NCBI RefSeq assembly: GCF_001517085.1
Contig: NZ_LRAC01000132.1
Coordinates: 1-64,000, forward strand
Source: Paenibacillus sp. DMB5
GTDB taxonomy: Bacteria > Bacillota > Bacilli > Paenibacillales > Paenibacillaceae
DNA length: 64,000 bases
Reading direction: 5' to 3'
A model generated the notes under the pieces. That model was not told the DNA's origin. It searched no databases and was given only the letters and a program-made list of their open reading frames with translations. Positions 24,452-32,142 of this stretch are shown here, in pieces. The translations under genes were made by a program, and so were the position numbers. Position 1 is the first letter of the stretch; each line of letters starts with the position of its first letter.

Positions 24452-25275
24452 AGCTCAAACGGTACCAATGAACGGCGACGGCCTTCAAACACCGCCAGTT
24501 CGCGGAAGCCGGTATTCCATAGCAGACTGCGGGCTTCCTGCAGCCCGTCGCCCAGCTTGGCCGGGTCGTGGGCGTCAGAGCCGAGTGTAAGCGGAATGCC
24601 CAGCGTATGCGCCTGCTGCAATACATGCTCCGCCGGGAACATTTCGGCACAGGGCTTGGTCAGGCCGGAAGCATTCAGCTCCATGGCAATCCCGCTTGAG
24701 GCGATCGCCTTCAGCGCGCTAAGCTCCAGTTCCCTGGATTCAGCCTTCTCCTCCGGAGTCTGCGGGCCGTAGCCGAACCGTTTGATCACATCTATATGTC
24801 CTATAATATCATATAATCCCGATAACGCCGACTTCCTTACAGCATCATAATAACGGCGGTATACCTCCATTACATCTTTGCCTTCCCAGCCGCCGGTCTG
24901 CCGGTGATCCGTAATATCCCACTCTCCGAGAAAATGCACAGAGCCGATCAGATAATCCCATGGATAGGGCGACAAAAGCTCGCGGATCTGCTCCTCATAG
25001 CCTTCAATATAATCCGCCTCCAGCCCCACACGCAGATCAATGATTCCGCGGTAGCGCTCCTTCAGTGTCAGGCATTCCTCGACGTACCGCGGAAGCTCGG
25101 CCAGCGGCATGGCCATTTCAGGGTAGTAGCTATCCGGATCCACATGAATCAGCGGCAGATGATCGGACAGGCCCAGCTGCTGCAGGCCCAGCTCAATTCC
25201 GCGCTGCACATACTCCTCCAGCTTCCCTACTGCATGACCGCAGCGCTCATGATGGGTATGATAGTCGATATGCAT
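24442..25275 (-). CDS. hisJ: Histidinol-phosphatase, PHP family
   Basis: It dephosphorylates histidinol phosphate to histidinol, the eighth step of histidine synthesis, in the monofunctional PHP form of Firmicutes. The 277-residue protein has the metal ligands DYHTHHERCGHA at the N-terminus, GLSDHLPL, a Glu in GLEADY, IGSVHFLG, DIIGHIDVIKRFG and the C-terminal TLGSDAHDP. Length is typical. SD AGGAGGGGG; 14 nt after hisIE. Confidence 0.93.
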   Translation of the reverse strand: MHIDYHTHHERCGHAVGKLEEYVQRGIELGLQQLGLSDHLPLIHVDPDSYYPEMAMPLAELPRYVEECLTLKERYRGIIDLRVGLEADYIEGYEEQIRELLSPYPWDYLIGSVHFLGEWDITDHRQTGGWEGKDVMEVYRRYYDAVRKSALSGLYDIIGHIDVIKRFGYGPQTPEEKAESRELELSALKAIASSGIAMELNASGLTKPCAEMFPAEHVLQQAHTLGIPLTLGSDAHDPAKLGDGLQEARSLLWNTGFRELAVFEGRRRSLVPFELKL

Positions 25276-25289
25276 CCCTCTACCCCCTC

Positions 25290-25973
25290 CTAGTCGCGGC
25301 GCGGACGTTCGTGTCGGGCGCTCAGCTCGTCCAGAATCTCATCCAGCGGCAGCTTGCGCTCCTGCAGCAGCACCAGCAGGTGATAGATCAGATCGCTCAC
25401 TTCGAGGCGGAGCTCGGCATTGTCTTTATTTTTGGCGGCGATAATCGTTTCGGAGGCTTCCTCGCCCACCTTCTTCAGAATCTTGTCTACGCCCTTATCG
25501 AACAGATAGGTAGTATAAGCACCCTCCGGACGCTCGGTTTCCCGCTCGGCAATCACCCGCTCCAGCTCGCCCAGTACGGCAAAACGCCCTTCATCTGCAC
25601 TTGCGGTACGCAGAGGCCCCGCTGCTGCCTGACCAGTAAGCGGGATTTCGCGGTAAAAGCATGTATTTTCACCTGTATGGCAGGCAGGTCCCTCTGGAAC
25701 CACCTTCACCAGCAGTGTATCACTGTCACAGTCATAGTGAATCGAAGTAATGGCCTGTGTGTTGCCCGAGGTTCCGCCTTTATGCCACAGTTCACTGCGG
25801 GAACGGCTCCAGAACCAGGTCTGGCCGCTCTCAAGCGAGAGCCGCAGCGACTCCGGATTCATGTAGGCGAACATCAGCACCTCGAGCGTGCGTGCATCCT
25901 GCACAACGGCAGGCAGCAGCCCGGATTCATTCCAGCGGATATTTTCAATAATGGCTTCTTGTTCTTGGCTCAT
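25290..25973 (-). CDS. hisIE: Bifunctional phosphoribosyl-AMP cyclohydrolase / phosphoribosyl-ATP pyrophosphatase
   Basis: It catalyses steps 2 and 3 of histidine synthesis. The 227-residue fusion has the HisI domain (about 1-115), with the metal-binding pattern HYDCDSDTLLV and GPACHTGENTCFY, and the HisE domain (about 130-220), with KILKKVGEEASETIIAAKN and EVSDLIYHLLVLL. The gene overlaps hisF by 4 nt (ATGA), which indicates translational coupling. Confidence 0.96.
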   Translation of the reverse strand: MSQEQEAIIENIRWNESGLLPAVVQDARTLEVLMFAYMNPESLRLSLESGQTWFWSRSRSELWHKGGTSGNTQAITSIHYDCDSDTLLVKVVPEGPACHTGENTCFYREIPLTGQAAAGPLRTASADEGRFAVLGELERVIAERETERPEGAYTTYLFDKGVDKILKKVGEEASETIIAAKNKDNAELRLEVSDLIYHLLVLLQERKLPLDEILDELSARHERPRRD

Positions 25974-26728
25974 CGGATTTCTACCCCTTTAGACTTCAAA
26001 TCTGCCTTCAGATCATGTATTGCAATTTCTTTATAGTGAAAAATAGTCGCGGCAAGCCCGGCATCGGCCTTACCTTCAGTAAATACATCGTAGAAGTCGC
26101 CGATCTTCCCGGCGCCGCCGGAAGCGATGACAGGAATGCCTACCAGGCTGCTCACCGCTGCTGTCAGCTTCAGATCGAATCCGTCCTTGGTTCCGTCAGC
26201 ATCCATGCTGGTTAGCAAAATCTCGCCGGCGCCCATCTGTTCAGCCTCTTTCGCCCAGGCCAGTGCCCGGATTCCGGTCGGCTTGCGCCCGCCGTGCGTA
26301 TACACTTCCCATTCGCCCCAAGCCTCATTATATTTGGCATCCATTGCCACTACAATACACTGGGAGCCAAAGCGGCGCGCCCCTTCAAGAATAAGCCGTG
26401 GATTGTTGACTGCGGCCGTGTTGATGCCGATCTTATCTGCCCCGGCGCGCAGAATCCGCTTCATATCGTCCGGAGTCGAGATGCCGCCGCCGACTGTAAA
26501 AGGAATCGCGATCTCCCCGGCGGTCTGGCGGACAACCTCCACCATGGTCGCCCGCCCTTCCACCGAGGCGGAAATGTCCAGGAACACCAGCTCGTCAGCA
26601 CCTTCGCGGTCATAAATCGCCGCCAGCTCCACCGGATCCCCGGCATCGCGAAGATTAACAAAATTCACACCCTTGACTACCCGCCCGTCCTTTACGTCCA
26701 GGCAGGGAATGATACGTTTGGCTAACAT
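25970..26728 (-). CDS. hisF: Imidazole glycerol phosphate synthase, cyclase subunit
   Basis: HisF closes the imidazole ring using ammonia from HisH. The 252-residue barrel starts MLAKRIIPCLDVKDGRVVKG (ATG 26728, SD GGAGGG). It shows the active-site Asp in CLDVKDG, FTVGGGIS with DKIGINTAAV, and the second-half DGTKDG and VIASGGAG. It is here the first gene of the his transcript. The normal upstream partners hisA and hisH are absent and the sequence 100 nt upstream is a repeat element, so the operon is broken at this point. Confidence 0.96.
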   Translation of the reverse strand: MLAKRIIPCLDVKDGRVVKGVNFVNLRDAGDPVELAAIYDREGADELVFLDISASVEGRATMVEVVRQTAGEIAIPFTVGGGISTPDDMKRILRAGADKIGINTAAVNNPRLILEGARRFGSQCIVVAMDAKYNEAWGEWEVYTHGGRKPTGIRALAWAKEAEQMGAGEILLTSMDADGTKDGFDLKLTAAVSSLVGIPVIASGGAGKIGDFYDVFTEGKADAGLAATIFHYKEIAIHDLKADLKSKGVEIR

Positions 26729-26778
26729 GCGGCATCCCTCCAAAAGTAAAACCTTACCGTGTAAAATTTTATGAAAAA

Positions 26779-26807
26779 ATACTACAATCCCAGGGCTTAT
26801 TGAGCAA
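26779..26807 (-). promoter_or_regulatory. Possible promoter of hisF-hisIE-hisJ-prs
   Basis: TTGCTC, 17 nt, TAGTAT on the minus strand, 51 nt upstream of hisF. It is moderate in quality and lies between the repeat element and hisF, where a normal his operon would have hisA coding sequence. Confidence 0.45.
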
Positions 26808-26830
26808 AAGCCAAACCTTAAGGCATTTTC

Positions 26831-27271
26831 GATCCCCCTAAATCCCCCTTAGCCAAGGGGGACCCCAAGGGCCCCGGCCCTCTGGACACCCGGAAAGTTG
26901 TCTAGCTCCGGGACAGAGGCGGTATGGTTGTTAATTTGGTTGTAATCCGCGCTTACCGCCGCAAGCGGCCCGCTTTACCTCAGGCACGCTAGCCGCGCCG
27001 CCCGCTTGCCCTTGCTTTTGTGGCCCTTGCTCTTGTGGGGCACCCGCCCCGCGATCCCGTTAGGGCAGCGCTGGGCGGACGCCTTGCCCTTGACCTTAGG
27101 TGAAGGCCCCGCAGGCGTCCCCGCCAGGGGAGCCTAAGAAGGGCCGCTTCCCCCGCCGTAATAATCCTTCTCGTCCGCCACAGCCAATCTCTCCCCGGAG
27201 CACTTGTTGCGGGTGTCCAGAGGGCGGCCAGCCCTTGGGGTCCCCCTTCGGAAGGGGGATTTAGGGGGATC
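26831..27271. repeat. Inverted-repeat-bounded GC-rich element
   Basis: Two 62-nt arms (26831-26892 and 27210-27271) are inverted copies of each other. Both contain GATCCCCCTAAATCCCCCTT, an internal CCCCCTT/AAGGGGG hairpin, GACCCCAAGGGC and CCCTCTGGACACCCG. They enclose about 317 nt of very GC-rich sequence without a credible gene; the open frames here have only low-complexity Arg/Pro/Ala translations. It looks like a non-autonomous, multi-copy intergenic element. It sits exactly where the his operon and the divIVA region are joined. Confidence 0.7.
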
Positions 27272-27280
27272 GCCACACAA

Positions 27281-27605
27281 CAAAAGGAGCGTCCCCCCGC
27301 CCCCAAAGGGGCGAGACGACGCTCGCGATACCACCCTAATTCTGTGCCTGACGCACATCCTTAAGGGGAGTGAATACAGCACAATCTCAGTTCCGCACAT
27401 ACTGCTGCTATGCGGGTCCGGGATAACGTCCGGCAGACGGCATAAACCTACGCACGACGAAGTCGCTTCAGCTCAGCTTCTAGGGGAAGATCTTCCGGTA
27501 AGGCCTGAACAATCGGCTCGCAGCACCGCCGACTCTCTGGAGAACATAACCTTATCGTACTTTGTCCCGTCATCGAATACGTATAAACTTTACACAGATA
27601 TGTTC
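27281..27605 (-). ncRNA. T-box riboswitch leader, isoleucine type, with terminator
   Basis: Read on the minus strand, the Stem I core AGAGAGTCGGCGG-TGCTG is at about 27520-27538 and the T-box AGGGTGGTATCGCGA at 27323-27337. Next comes a terminator with stem GAGCGTC (27318-27324) and GACGCTC (27287-27293), an inner GCCCC/GGGGC part, and CTTTTGTT. The T-box bulge TGGT matches tRNAs ending ACCA. A GAAGATCTTC stretch around 27489 could present an ATC (Ile) codon, though the specifier position is tentative. In Bacillus the leader after divIVA controls ileS, but no ileS follows here. Confidence 0.88.
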
Positions 27606-27607
27606 TA

Positions 27608-27636
27608 GTTATAGACGTTTTCAGAAAAAATGTCAA
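27608..27636 (-). promoter_or_regulatory. SigA promoter of the T-box leader
   Basis: TTGACA, 17 nt, TATAAC on the minus strand, 68 nt past the divIVA stop. The predicted start is near 27601, just before Stem I of the T-box. Confidence 0.88.
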
Positions 27637-27703
27637 CACTGCAGCCGCCGAGCTGCCTTAAAATCCAATCCGGCATCAGCCTACGCGACACCGGCCATCA
27701 CCA

Positions 27704-28189
27704 TCAGAGCAGGTTGTCGCTGGTCTCCCGGCTCTCAAGCGCATTCCAGTCATCCTGCGAGAGCAGTTCAAGCTGTGCTTCCACCAGCGTCCGGAACCGG
27801 GTGCGGTAGATAGAAGCCTGCTTGCGGAGCTCTTCCGTCTCAATGGCGATCTTGCGGGATTTGGACAAAGCCTCATTGATGATCCGGTCGGCATTTTTTT
27901 CTGCTTCCTTGATGATCAGCTGAGATTCCTTCTTGGAATTGTTCTTTACATCATCGGCCGCTTCCTGGGCGACAATGATGGTTTTGGATAAGCTTTCCTC
28001 AATGTTCACAAAATGATCGAGACGCTCCTGAATGGACAGAAGCTGGTTCTGCAGCTCCTTATTTTCGCGAATGACGCTTTCGTAATCCTTGATGACCTGA
28101 TCAAGGAATTCATTGACCTCGTCCTCATCATAACCACGGATTCTCCGGGAGAACTCCTTGTTATGTATATCGAGCGGCGTTAATGGCAT
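27704..28189 (-). CDS. divIVA: Cell-division initiation protein DivIVA
   Basis: DivIVA binds negatively curved membrane at poles and septa and recruits Min and other factors. The 161-residue protein has the N-terminal lipid-binding domain MPLTPLDIHNKEFSRRIRGYDEDEVNEFLD. A long coiled coil (about 30-60 and 75-150) follows, rich in Glu/Lys heptads. ATG 28189 has SD AGGAGGTG. It is the last gene of the division cluster before the T-box. The 309-nt spacer upstream (28190-28498) holds no gene, only a TATAGT (28265-28270) with a poor -35 and a 6-bp hairpin at 28310-28328. Confidence 0.95.
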   Translation of the reverse strand: MPLTPLDIHNKEFSRRIRGYDEDEVNEFLDQVIKDYESVIRENKELQNQLLSIQERLDHFVNIEESLSKTIIVAQEAADDVKNNSKKESQLIIKEAEKNADRIINEALSKSRKIAIETEELRKQASIYRTRFRTLVEAQLELLSQDDWNALESRETSDNLL

Positions 28190-28498
28190 GCTGTGCACCT
28201 CCTAGAAATTTCGGACCTTGTGCGCTTCTCCGACGTTGTGGTATCCGGATGGCACACAAGAAAGACTATACTGCAAAAAGAATCGAATGCTTCGTCCCGT
28301 TTTGAAGGAGGCAGCCGGTAGTGCTGCCAGAATTTCATTCCGGATGAAGCTCTAGGAGCACCTTACTTACACTTATCGGCGTCCGGCTTTCAAATCATTT
28401 GCTTCCTTAGGAGTAATGAATTTCGACAAGCGCCTGCAGATTCCTGCTGGAGATTCAGACAAATTTACCGACCTTGACCCGGTAACGGCCTTTTTTGG

Positions 28499-29239
28499 TC
28501 AGACTGCGACCTCCAGAACCTTAAACCGGCCAAATCCTTGAATGGACACCATATCCCCGTCTTTTAATCCGCAGGAAGGATCTTCCTCCACTTTCCAGTT
28601 GACCCGCACGCGCCCCGCTTTAATAGGAACCAGTATCTTGCTCCGGCTAAGCCGCGTCACATCCGCAGCAATTCCATCGAGCCGTAAGGAAGCGACTGTC
28701 AGCTCCACCGTTTCCAGCTTGACCGCTGCTGTGCGCAAGCCGGAAATTGGCAGGACCTCAGTAGTAACATTAATCCGGTGCACACCGGTCAGATTCATCG
28801 CCAGATAGTCGGCTATGTCTGATGCTACTACTACATGGCATCCGTCCTCCAGCACGTGAATGTCGCCGATCTTTCCTCTTTTGACCCCGAGTCCGAGAAT
28901 AGCGCCCATGTAGTCGCCATGCTCCAGGGTGAGAAATTTCTGCTCACCTGAGGAGATACTGAGCACCTTCAGCTCCATATCTTCTTCAGAAAGATCACGG
29001 TAATCGGGTGCAACCAGCGCCCGCCTCCGTTCAGCGTTCTCAAAGCCGCCCTCCCAGCGAGCTTCCACATCGGGATGACGGTTCACCAGCGTCTGCAGAA
29101 TATAGCCCTGGCGGGGATCAAGGAACTCAGTCAGCTTCATTTCATGATAATCCCCGGCATGGCTGACCCATTCCCAGGCTTTATCCACAAACTGCCGTTC
29201 GTCAGGATGAAAATGCCCGTAAATTTCATTTCTCATCAT
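28499..29239 (-). CDS. ylmH: YlmH-type S4-domain RNA-binding protein
   Basis: The 246-residue protein has an N-terminal YlmH fold (IYGHFHPDERQFVDKAWEWV) and a C-terminal S4 RNA-binding domain at about 175-235 (LRLDGIAADVTRLSRSKILVPIKAGRVRVNWK). YlmH binds ribosomes with tRNA-bearing stalled 50S subunits and takes part in rescue; it also sits in the division cluster in many Firmicutes. The start ATG is next to the ylmG stop with no clear SD of its own, suggesting translational coupling. Confidence 0.93.
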   Translation of the reverse strand: MMRNEIYGHFHPDERQFVDKAWEWVSHAGDYHEMKLTEFLDPRQGYILQTLVNRHPDVEARWEGGFENAERRRALVAPDYRDLSEEDMELKVLSISSGEQKFLTLEHGDYMGAILGLGVKRGKIGDIHVLEDGCHVVVASDIADYLAMNLTGVHRINVTTEVLPISGLRTAAVKLETVELTVASLRLDGIAADVTRLSRSKILVPIKAGRVRVNWKVEEDPSCGLKDGDMVSIQGFGRFKVLEVAV

Positions 29240-29240
29240 G

Positions 29241-29510
29241 CTAGCCGAAGAGCATTGCCACGATGGAATGAAGACCGACTACTGCAAAGCGCAAAACGAA
29301 CAGTGCAATGATCGGGGAAATATCCAGTGTCCCGAACAGCGGTGGAATGATCCGCCGGAAAGGGCTCAGGTAAGGTTCAACAAGCTTGCCCAGCAGCTCG
29401 CCGATGAAATTTTCGCGCAGGTTCGGCAGCCAGGACATGAGAATGTATATAATAATCATGTAATAGTAAATCTGAAATAGAATGTTAATAATGGAAGATA
29501 TTTCGTTCAA
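29241..29510 (-). CDS. ylmG: YggT-family membrane protein YlmG
   Basis: An 89-residue membrane protein with two hydrophobic segments, about 5-27 and 62-88. Between them is the family motif with YLSPFRRIIPP. YggT/YlmG proteins are linked to septum or nucleoid organisation and to membrane-protein assembly in chloroplasts; the molecular role is unknown. It lies between sepF and ylmH. Confidence 0.92.
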   Translation of the reverse strand: MNEISSIINILFQIYYYMIIIYILMSWLPNLRENFIGELLGKLVEPYLSPFRRIIPPLFGTLDISPIIALFVLRFAVVGLHSIVAMLFG

Positions 29511-29517
29511 AACCTGT

Positions 29518-29961
29518 TCACCTCATTCTGTTGTAATCTTGTTCGTCTCCCAGGATTTCTGTAATCGACCCCTGAATCTCAACGGTGTCCGGTGTGCACA
29601 TAAATATATTGCCCCCAATCTTGGATATTCCTCCACCCAGGGCATAAACGGTTCCGCTGAGAAAATCAATGATCCGCATCGCCTGGTCGTTGCGCACACG
29701 CTGCAGATTAATGACAACAGTACGGTGGGAACGCAGGTGATCGGCAATTTCCTGGGCCTCTTCATAAGAGCGAGGCTCATACAGTACAACCTTCACATTT
29801 TTTTGCGAATGAATACTGACGACGTTAGCCCGCTGGTTCTTGCGGGTTTCTACAGGGGCAGGCTCATACTCCTCTTCATCACGGGTGATTTGTTCCCGCT
29901 CAACAACTTCCTCTTCCTCCTGCAAGCCCAAAAAGTTCATAAACCGGTTCATCACGCCCAT
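29518..29961 (-). CDS. sepF: Cell-division protein SepF
   Basis: SepF forms rings that bundle FtsZ filaments and anchors them to the membrane by an N-terminal amphipathic helix. The 147-residue protein begins MGVMNRFMNFLGLQ (the helix), then an acidic linker, then the conserved domain with KVVLYEPRSYEEAQEIADHL and LQRVRNDQAMRIIDFLSGTVYALGG. ATG 29961 has SD GAGGAGGG and overlaps the upstream stop by one base. Confidence 0.95.
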   Translation of the reverse strand: MGVMNRFMNFLGLQEEEEVVEREQITRDEEEYEPAPVETRKNQRANVVSIHSQKNVKVVLYEPRSYEEAQEIADHLRSHRTVVINLQRVRNDQAMRIIDFLSGTVYALGGGISKIGGNIFMCTPDTVEIQGSITEILGDEQDYNRMR

Positions 29962-30659
29962 CAAGCTCCCTCCTCGTGACCTACTAATACCGTACCCAGG
30001 CGCACCCGGGTGGCTCCTTCCTCTATCGCCACTTCAAAATCATTCGACATTCCCATCGACAGCTCTTGTATAGGCTCAGGTGTCAAAGCCAGCAGATTCA
30101 GCTCATCACGCAGCTCGCGCAGTCCGCGGAACACCGGACGGGTAAGCTCCGGATCCTCTTCATGTGGGGCCATCGTCATCAGTCCTACTACTTTAATCCG
30201 GTGCAGCGGAGCGATTTCCCTGAGGAAATCCGGCACAGCCTCCGGCGGCAGTCCAAACTTCGTATCTTCTCCGGAGATATTCACCTGGATAAATACCTTC
30301 ACATCAATGCCGGCGGCTTCGGCTTTTTTCTGCAATTCCCGTGCCAGCGACAGCCGGTCTAATGAATGTATATATTCAAATTTGCCGATAACGTCCTTAA
30401 CCTTATTGGTCTGGAGATGACCGATAAAATGCCAGGTCCCTTTGTCTCCAAGCAGGTTCCATTTATGCTCGGCATCCTGCCAGCGGCTCTCGGCAATTTC
30501 CTCAAGGCCTGCCTCCAAAACCTCCGCCACCGTCTTCAGCGATACATATTTCGTCACTGCGATAACCTTGACGTCATGTACATCCCGGCCGCTTGCCGCA
30601 CAGGCCCGTGCTACACGTTCCTCGACAGCAACTATTCTTTCCTGCAGTGTCAAAGCCAA
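29961..30659 (-). CDS. ylmE: PLP homeostasis protein (YggS/YlmE/PROSC family)
   Basis: This single-domain fold type III protein binds pyridoxal phosphate without known catalysis and buffers cellular PLP. The 232-residue protein has the PLP lysine in VIAVTKYV, WHFIGHLQTNKVK, the VNISGEDTKFG segment and MSMGMSNDFEVAIEEGATRVRLG. I choose TTG 30659 because SD AAAGGAG is 8-9 nt away; the TTG two codons earlier is too close to it. It follows ylmD with a 2-nt gap. Confidence 0.93.
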   Translation of the reverse strand: MALTLQERIVAVEERVARACAASGRDVHDVKVIAVTKYVSLKTVAEVLEAGLEEIAESRWQDAEHKWNLLGDKGTWHFIGHLQTNKVKDVIGKFEYIHSLDRLSLARELQKKAEAAGIDVKVFIQVNISGEDTKFGLPPEAVPDFLREIAPLHRIKVVGLMTMAPHEEDPELTRPVFRGLRELRDELNLLALTPEPIQELSMGMSNDFEVAIEEGATRVRLGTVLVGHEEGA

Positions 30660-30661
30660 CT

Positions 30662-31516
30662 TCAACTCTCCTTTATTCCGATCCAGCTCGTCATTCTTCC
30701 TGTTACTCCCTGTTCCTTACGGTATGAAAAGAATACATCAGGATTACAGCTTGTACACCATGTTGTACATTCGATATGAGTCGGCAAAATTCCTGCTTTA
30801 ATCATAATGCGTCGGTTCATTTCTTTCAAGTTCAGCATACTTTTGTCCTTATCACTCTGCGAAGCGCTGTACAGCGGCGGTGCAGCCTCTAATGAAGCCG
30901 GCTCAGGCAATGTCGGCTCAAGCGCGCGCACATGATTCATGACATAATCATCAACCTCATAGCAGCAGTCTCCGATTGACGGGCCTATAGCCGTTATTAT
31001 CTCCTCAGGCCTGCTTCCGTACATCCCGGACATTGCTGCAACCATCGCCCCGGCAATTTCCGCTACGGTTCCCTTCCATCCGGCATGAGCCAGTCCAACC
31101 ACACGCTGCACAGGATCATAAAAGTACAAAGGCACACAATCGGCATAAAAAGAAGTAAGCAGCACACCCGGCACATTGGTCATAAGTCCGTCCGTAGACG
31201 GAAATGCCGACTCCCTGTCCGTGCTGCCGCGTCCGCGGTCTTCAGCAGTCACAGCAGCTATATGTTTTCCGTGGGTCTGCTCTCCGCAGGTCCAATCGGC
31301 CAGGCTAAATCCCAGACTCTCCGCAAGCATTCTCCGGTTACTCAGCACATCTTCCGGATCATCGCCAACATGAAAAGCACAGTTAAAGCCGTCATACGGC
31401 GGCTTTCCGGCCCCGCCCGCTCTTCCTGTGAACCCGGCAGTAATCTCTGTATGCACCTGCCATGGCTCCAGCTCAAGCCGCACAGGCAGCCCTTTGATTT
31501 GAATAAACGGCTCCAT
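30662..31516 (-). CDS. ylmD: YlmD/YfiH multicopper polyphenol oxidase-purine nucleosidase family protein
   Basis: The 284-residue protein belongs to the DUF152/YfiH group, described as polyphenol oxidase or adenosine/purine phosphorylase-deaminase and linked to editing of a peptidoglycan precursor in E. coli. The zinc site residues lie in CGEQTHGKHI, SFYADCVPLYF, GLAHAGWKGT and the C-terminal CTSCNPDVFFSYR. Normal length. It is in the ylmC-ylmD-ylmE-sepF order typical of Firmicutes. Confidence 0.92.
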   Translation of the reverse strand: MEPFIQIKGLPVRLELEPWQVHTEITAGFTGRAGGAGKPPYDGFNCAFHVGDDPEDVLSNRRMLAESLGFSLADWTCGEQTHGKHIAAVTAEDRGRGSTDRESAFPSTDGLMTNVPGVLLTSFYADCVPLYFYDPVQRVVGLAHAGWKGTVAEIAGAMVAAMSGMYGSRPEEIITAIGPSIGDCCYEVDDYVMNHVRALEPTLPEPASLEAAPPLYSASQSDKDKSMLNLKEMNRRIMIKAGILPTHIECTTWCTSCNPDVFFSYRKEQGVTGRMTSWIGIKES

Positions 31517-31623
31517 TCTCTCACCTCTGCTTAAGTGTACCCTACAATGTGAGGCCAGGTCTACGAGGCTTGCTCAAACACTCGCGTGTTGCATCCTTTC
31601 CAAAGCTCTTACCCACAAACGGT

Positions 31624-31655
31624 TAAAAAAGACGCACCCGATTAATAAGTGCGCC
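31624..31655 (-). terminator. Terminator overlapping the ylmC stop
   Basis: GGCGCAC and GTGCGTC pair around the ylmC stop codon, and TTTTTT follows on the minus strand. It would uncouple ylmC from ylmD. Confidence 0.7.
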
Positions 31656-31986
31656 GTTCGTTGCGGTCACCCCGCTCCAGATACATCGTTTCACGCTCTT
31701 CCTGGCCCTGCGGCAGCCTGGCCTCTTCTATTTTGACAAGCACGACGTCCGCACCGATCTTGACGATATTCCGCCAGGGGATAATCAGATCACTGCCGCC
31801 TCCAAACAGCCCCATAAAGCGGCTGAAGCCCGGCACAATTACCGCATCGATCACACCCCGGCGCAGGTCCAGCTCCAGATCGCTGATCTGCCCCAGCCGT
31901 TTTCCATCCACGATATTGATAACATCCTTCGTCTGAAAATCGGAAATTTTCATTTTTTTGCCTGAATTAAAGGAATCCTCGTTCAT
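31642..31986 (-). CDS. ylmC: PRC-barrel protein YlmC/YmxH
   Basis: A 114-residue single PRC-barrel-like protein (KISDFQTKDVINIVDGKRLGQISDLELDL, then DLIIPWRNIVKIGADVVLV). YlmC/YmxH proteins are widespread in spore formers and their function is not known. ATG 31986 (MNEDSFNSG) has SD AGGAG 8 nt upstream. Located between sigG and ylmD as usual. Confidence 0.9.
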   Translation of the reverse strand: MNEDSFNSGKKMKISDFQTKDVINIVDGKRLGQISDLELDLRRGVIDAVIVPGFSRFMGLFGGGSDLIIPWRNIVKIGADVVLVKIEEARLPQGQEERETMYLERGDRNERRTY

Positions 31987-32080
31987 CCCACCACTCCTGT
32001 ACAATCAGACCTATAGCTGATTATATGTCCTTCAGGCTTGGCAACATGCAGAATTAATTGCAGGAGCTGCTGCATAACAT

Positions 32081-32124
32081 ACAAAAGGGTATCCGCCGGC
32101 TTGAACACGCCTTATGGATACCCC
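32081..32124 (-). terminator. Terminator after sigG
   Basis: GGGTATCC pairs with GGATACCC across a loop with a small inner stem, followed by TTTTG on the minus strand, about 20 nt after the stop. Confidence 0.75.
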
Positions 32125-32142
32125 TGCTTTTTTATCGTCAGC

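Noticed and set aside
26989..27306. 105-codon minus frame in the GC-rich repeat element
   Set aside because: It runs through the inverted repeat and the T-box terminator; Arg/Pro/Ala low complexity and no SD make it an artefact of GC-rich sequence.
27281..27605. T-box as a histidine sensor for the hisF operon
   Set aside because: The TGGT bulge pairs with ACCA, while tRNA-His has a C discriminator; the leader position after divIVA fits ileS.
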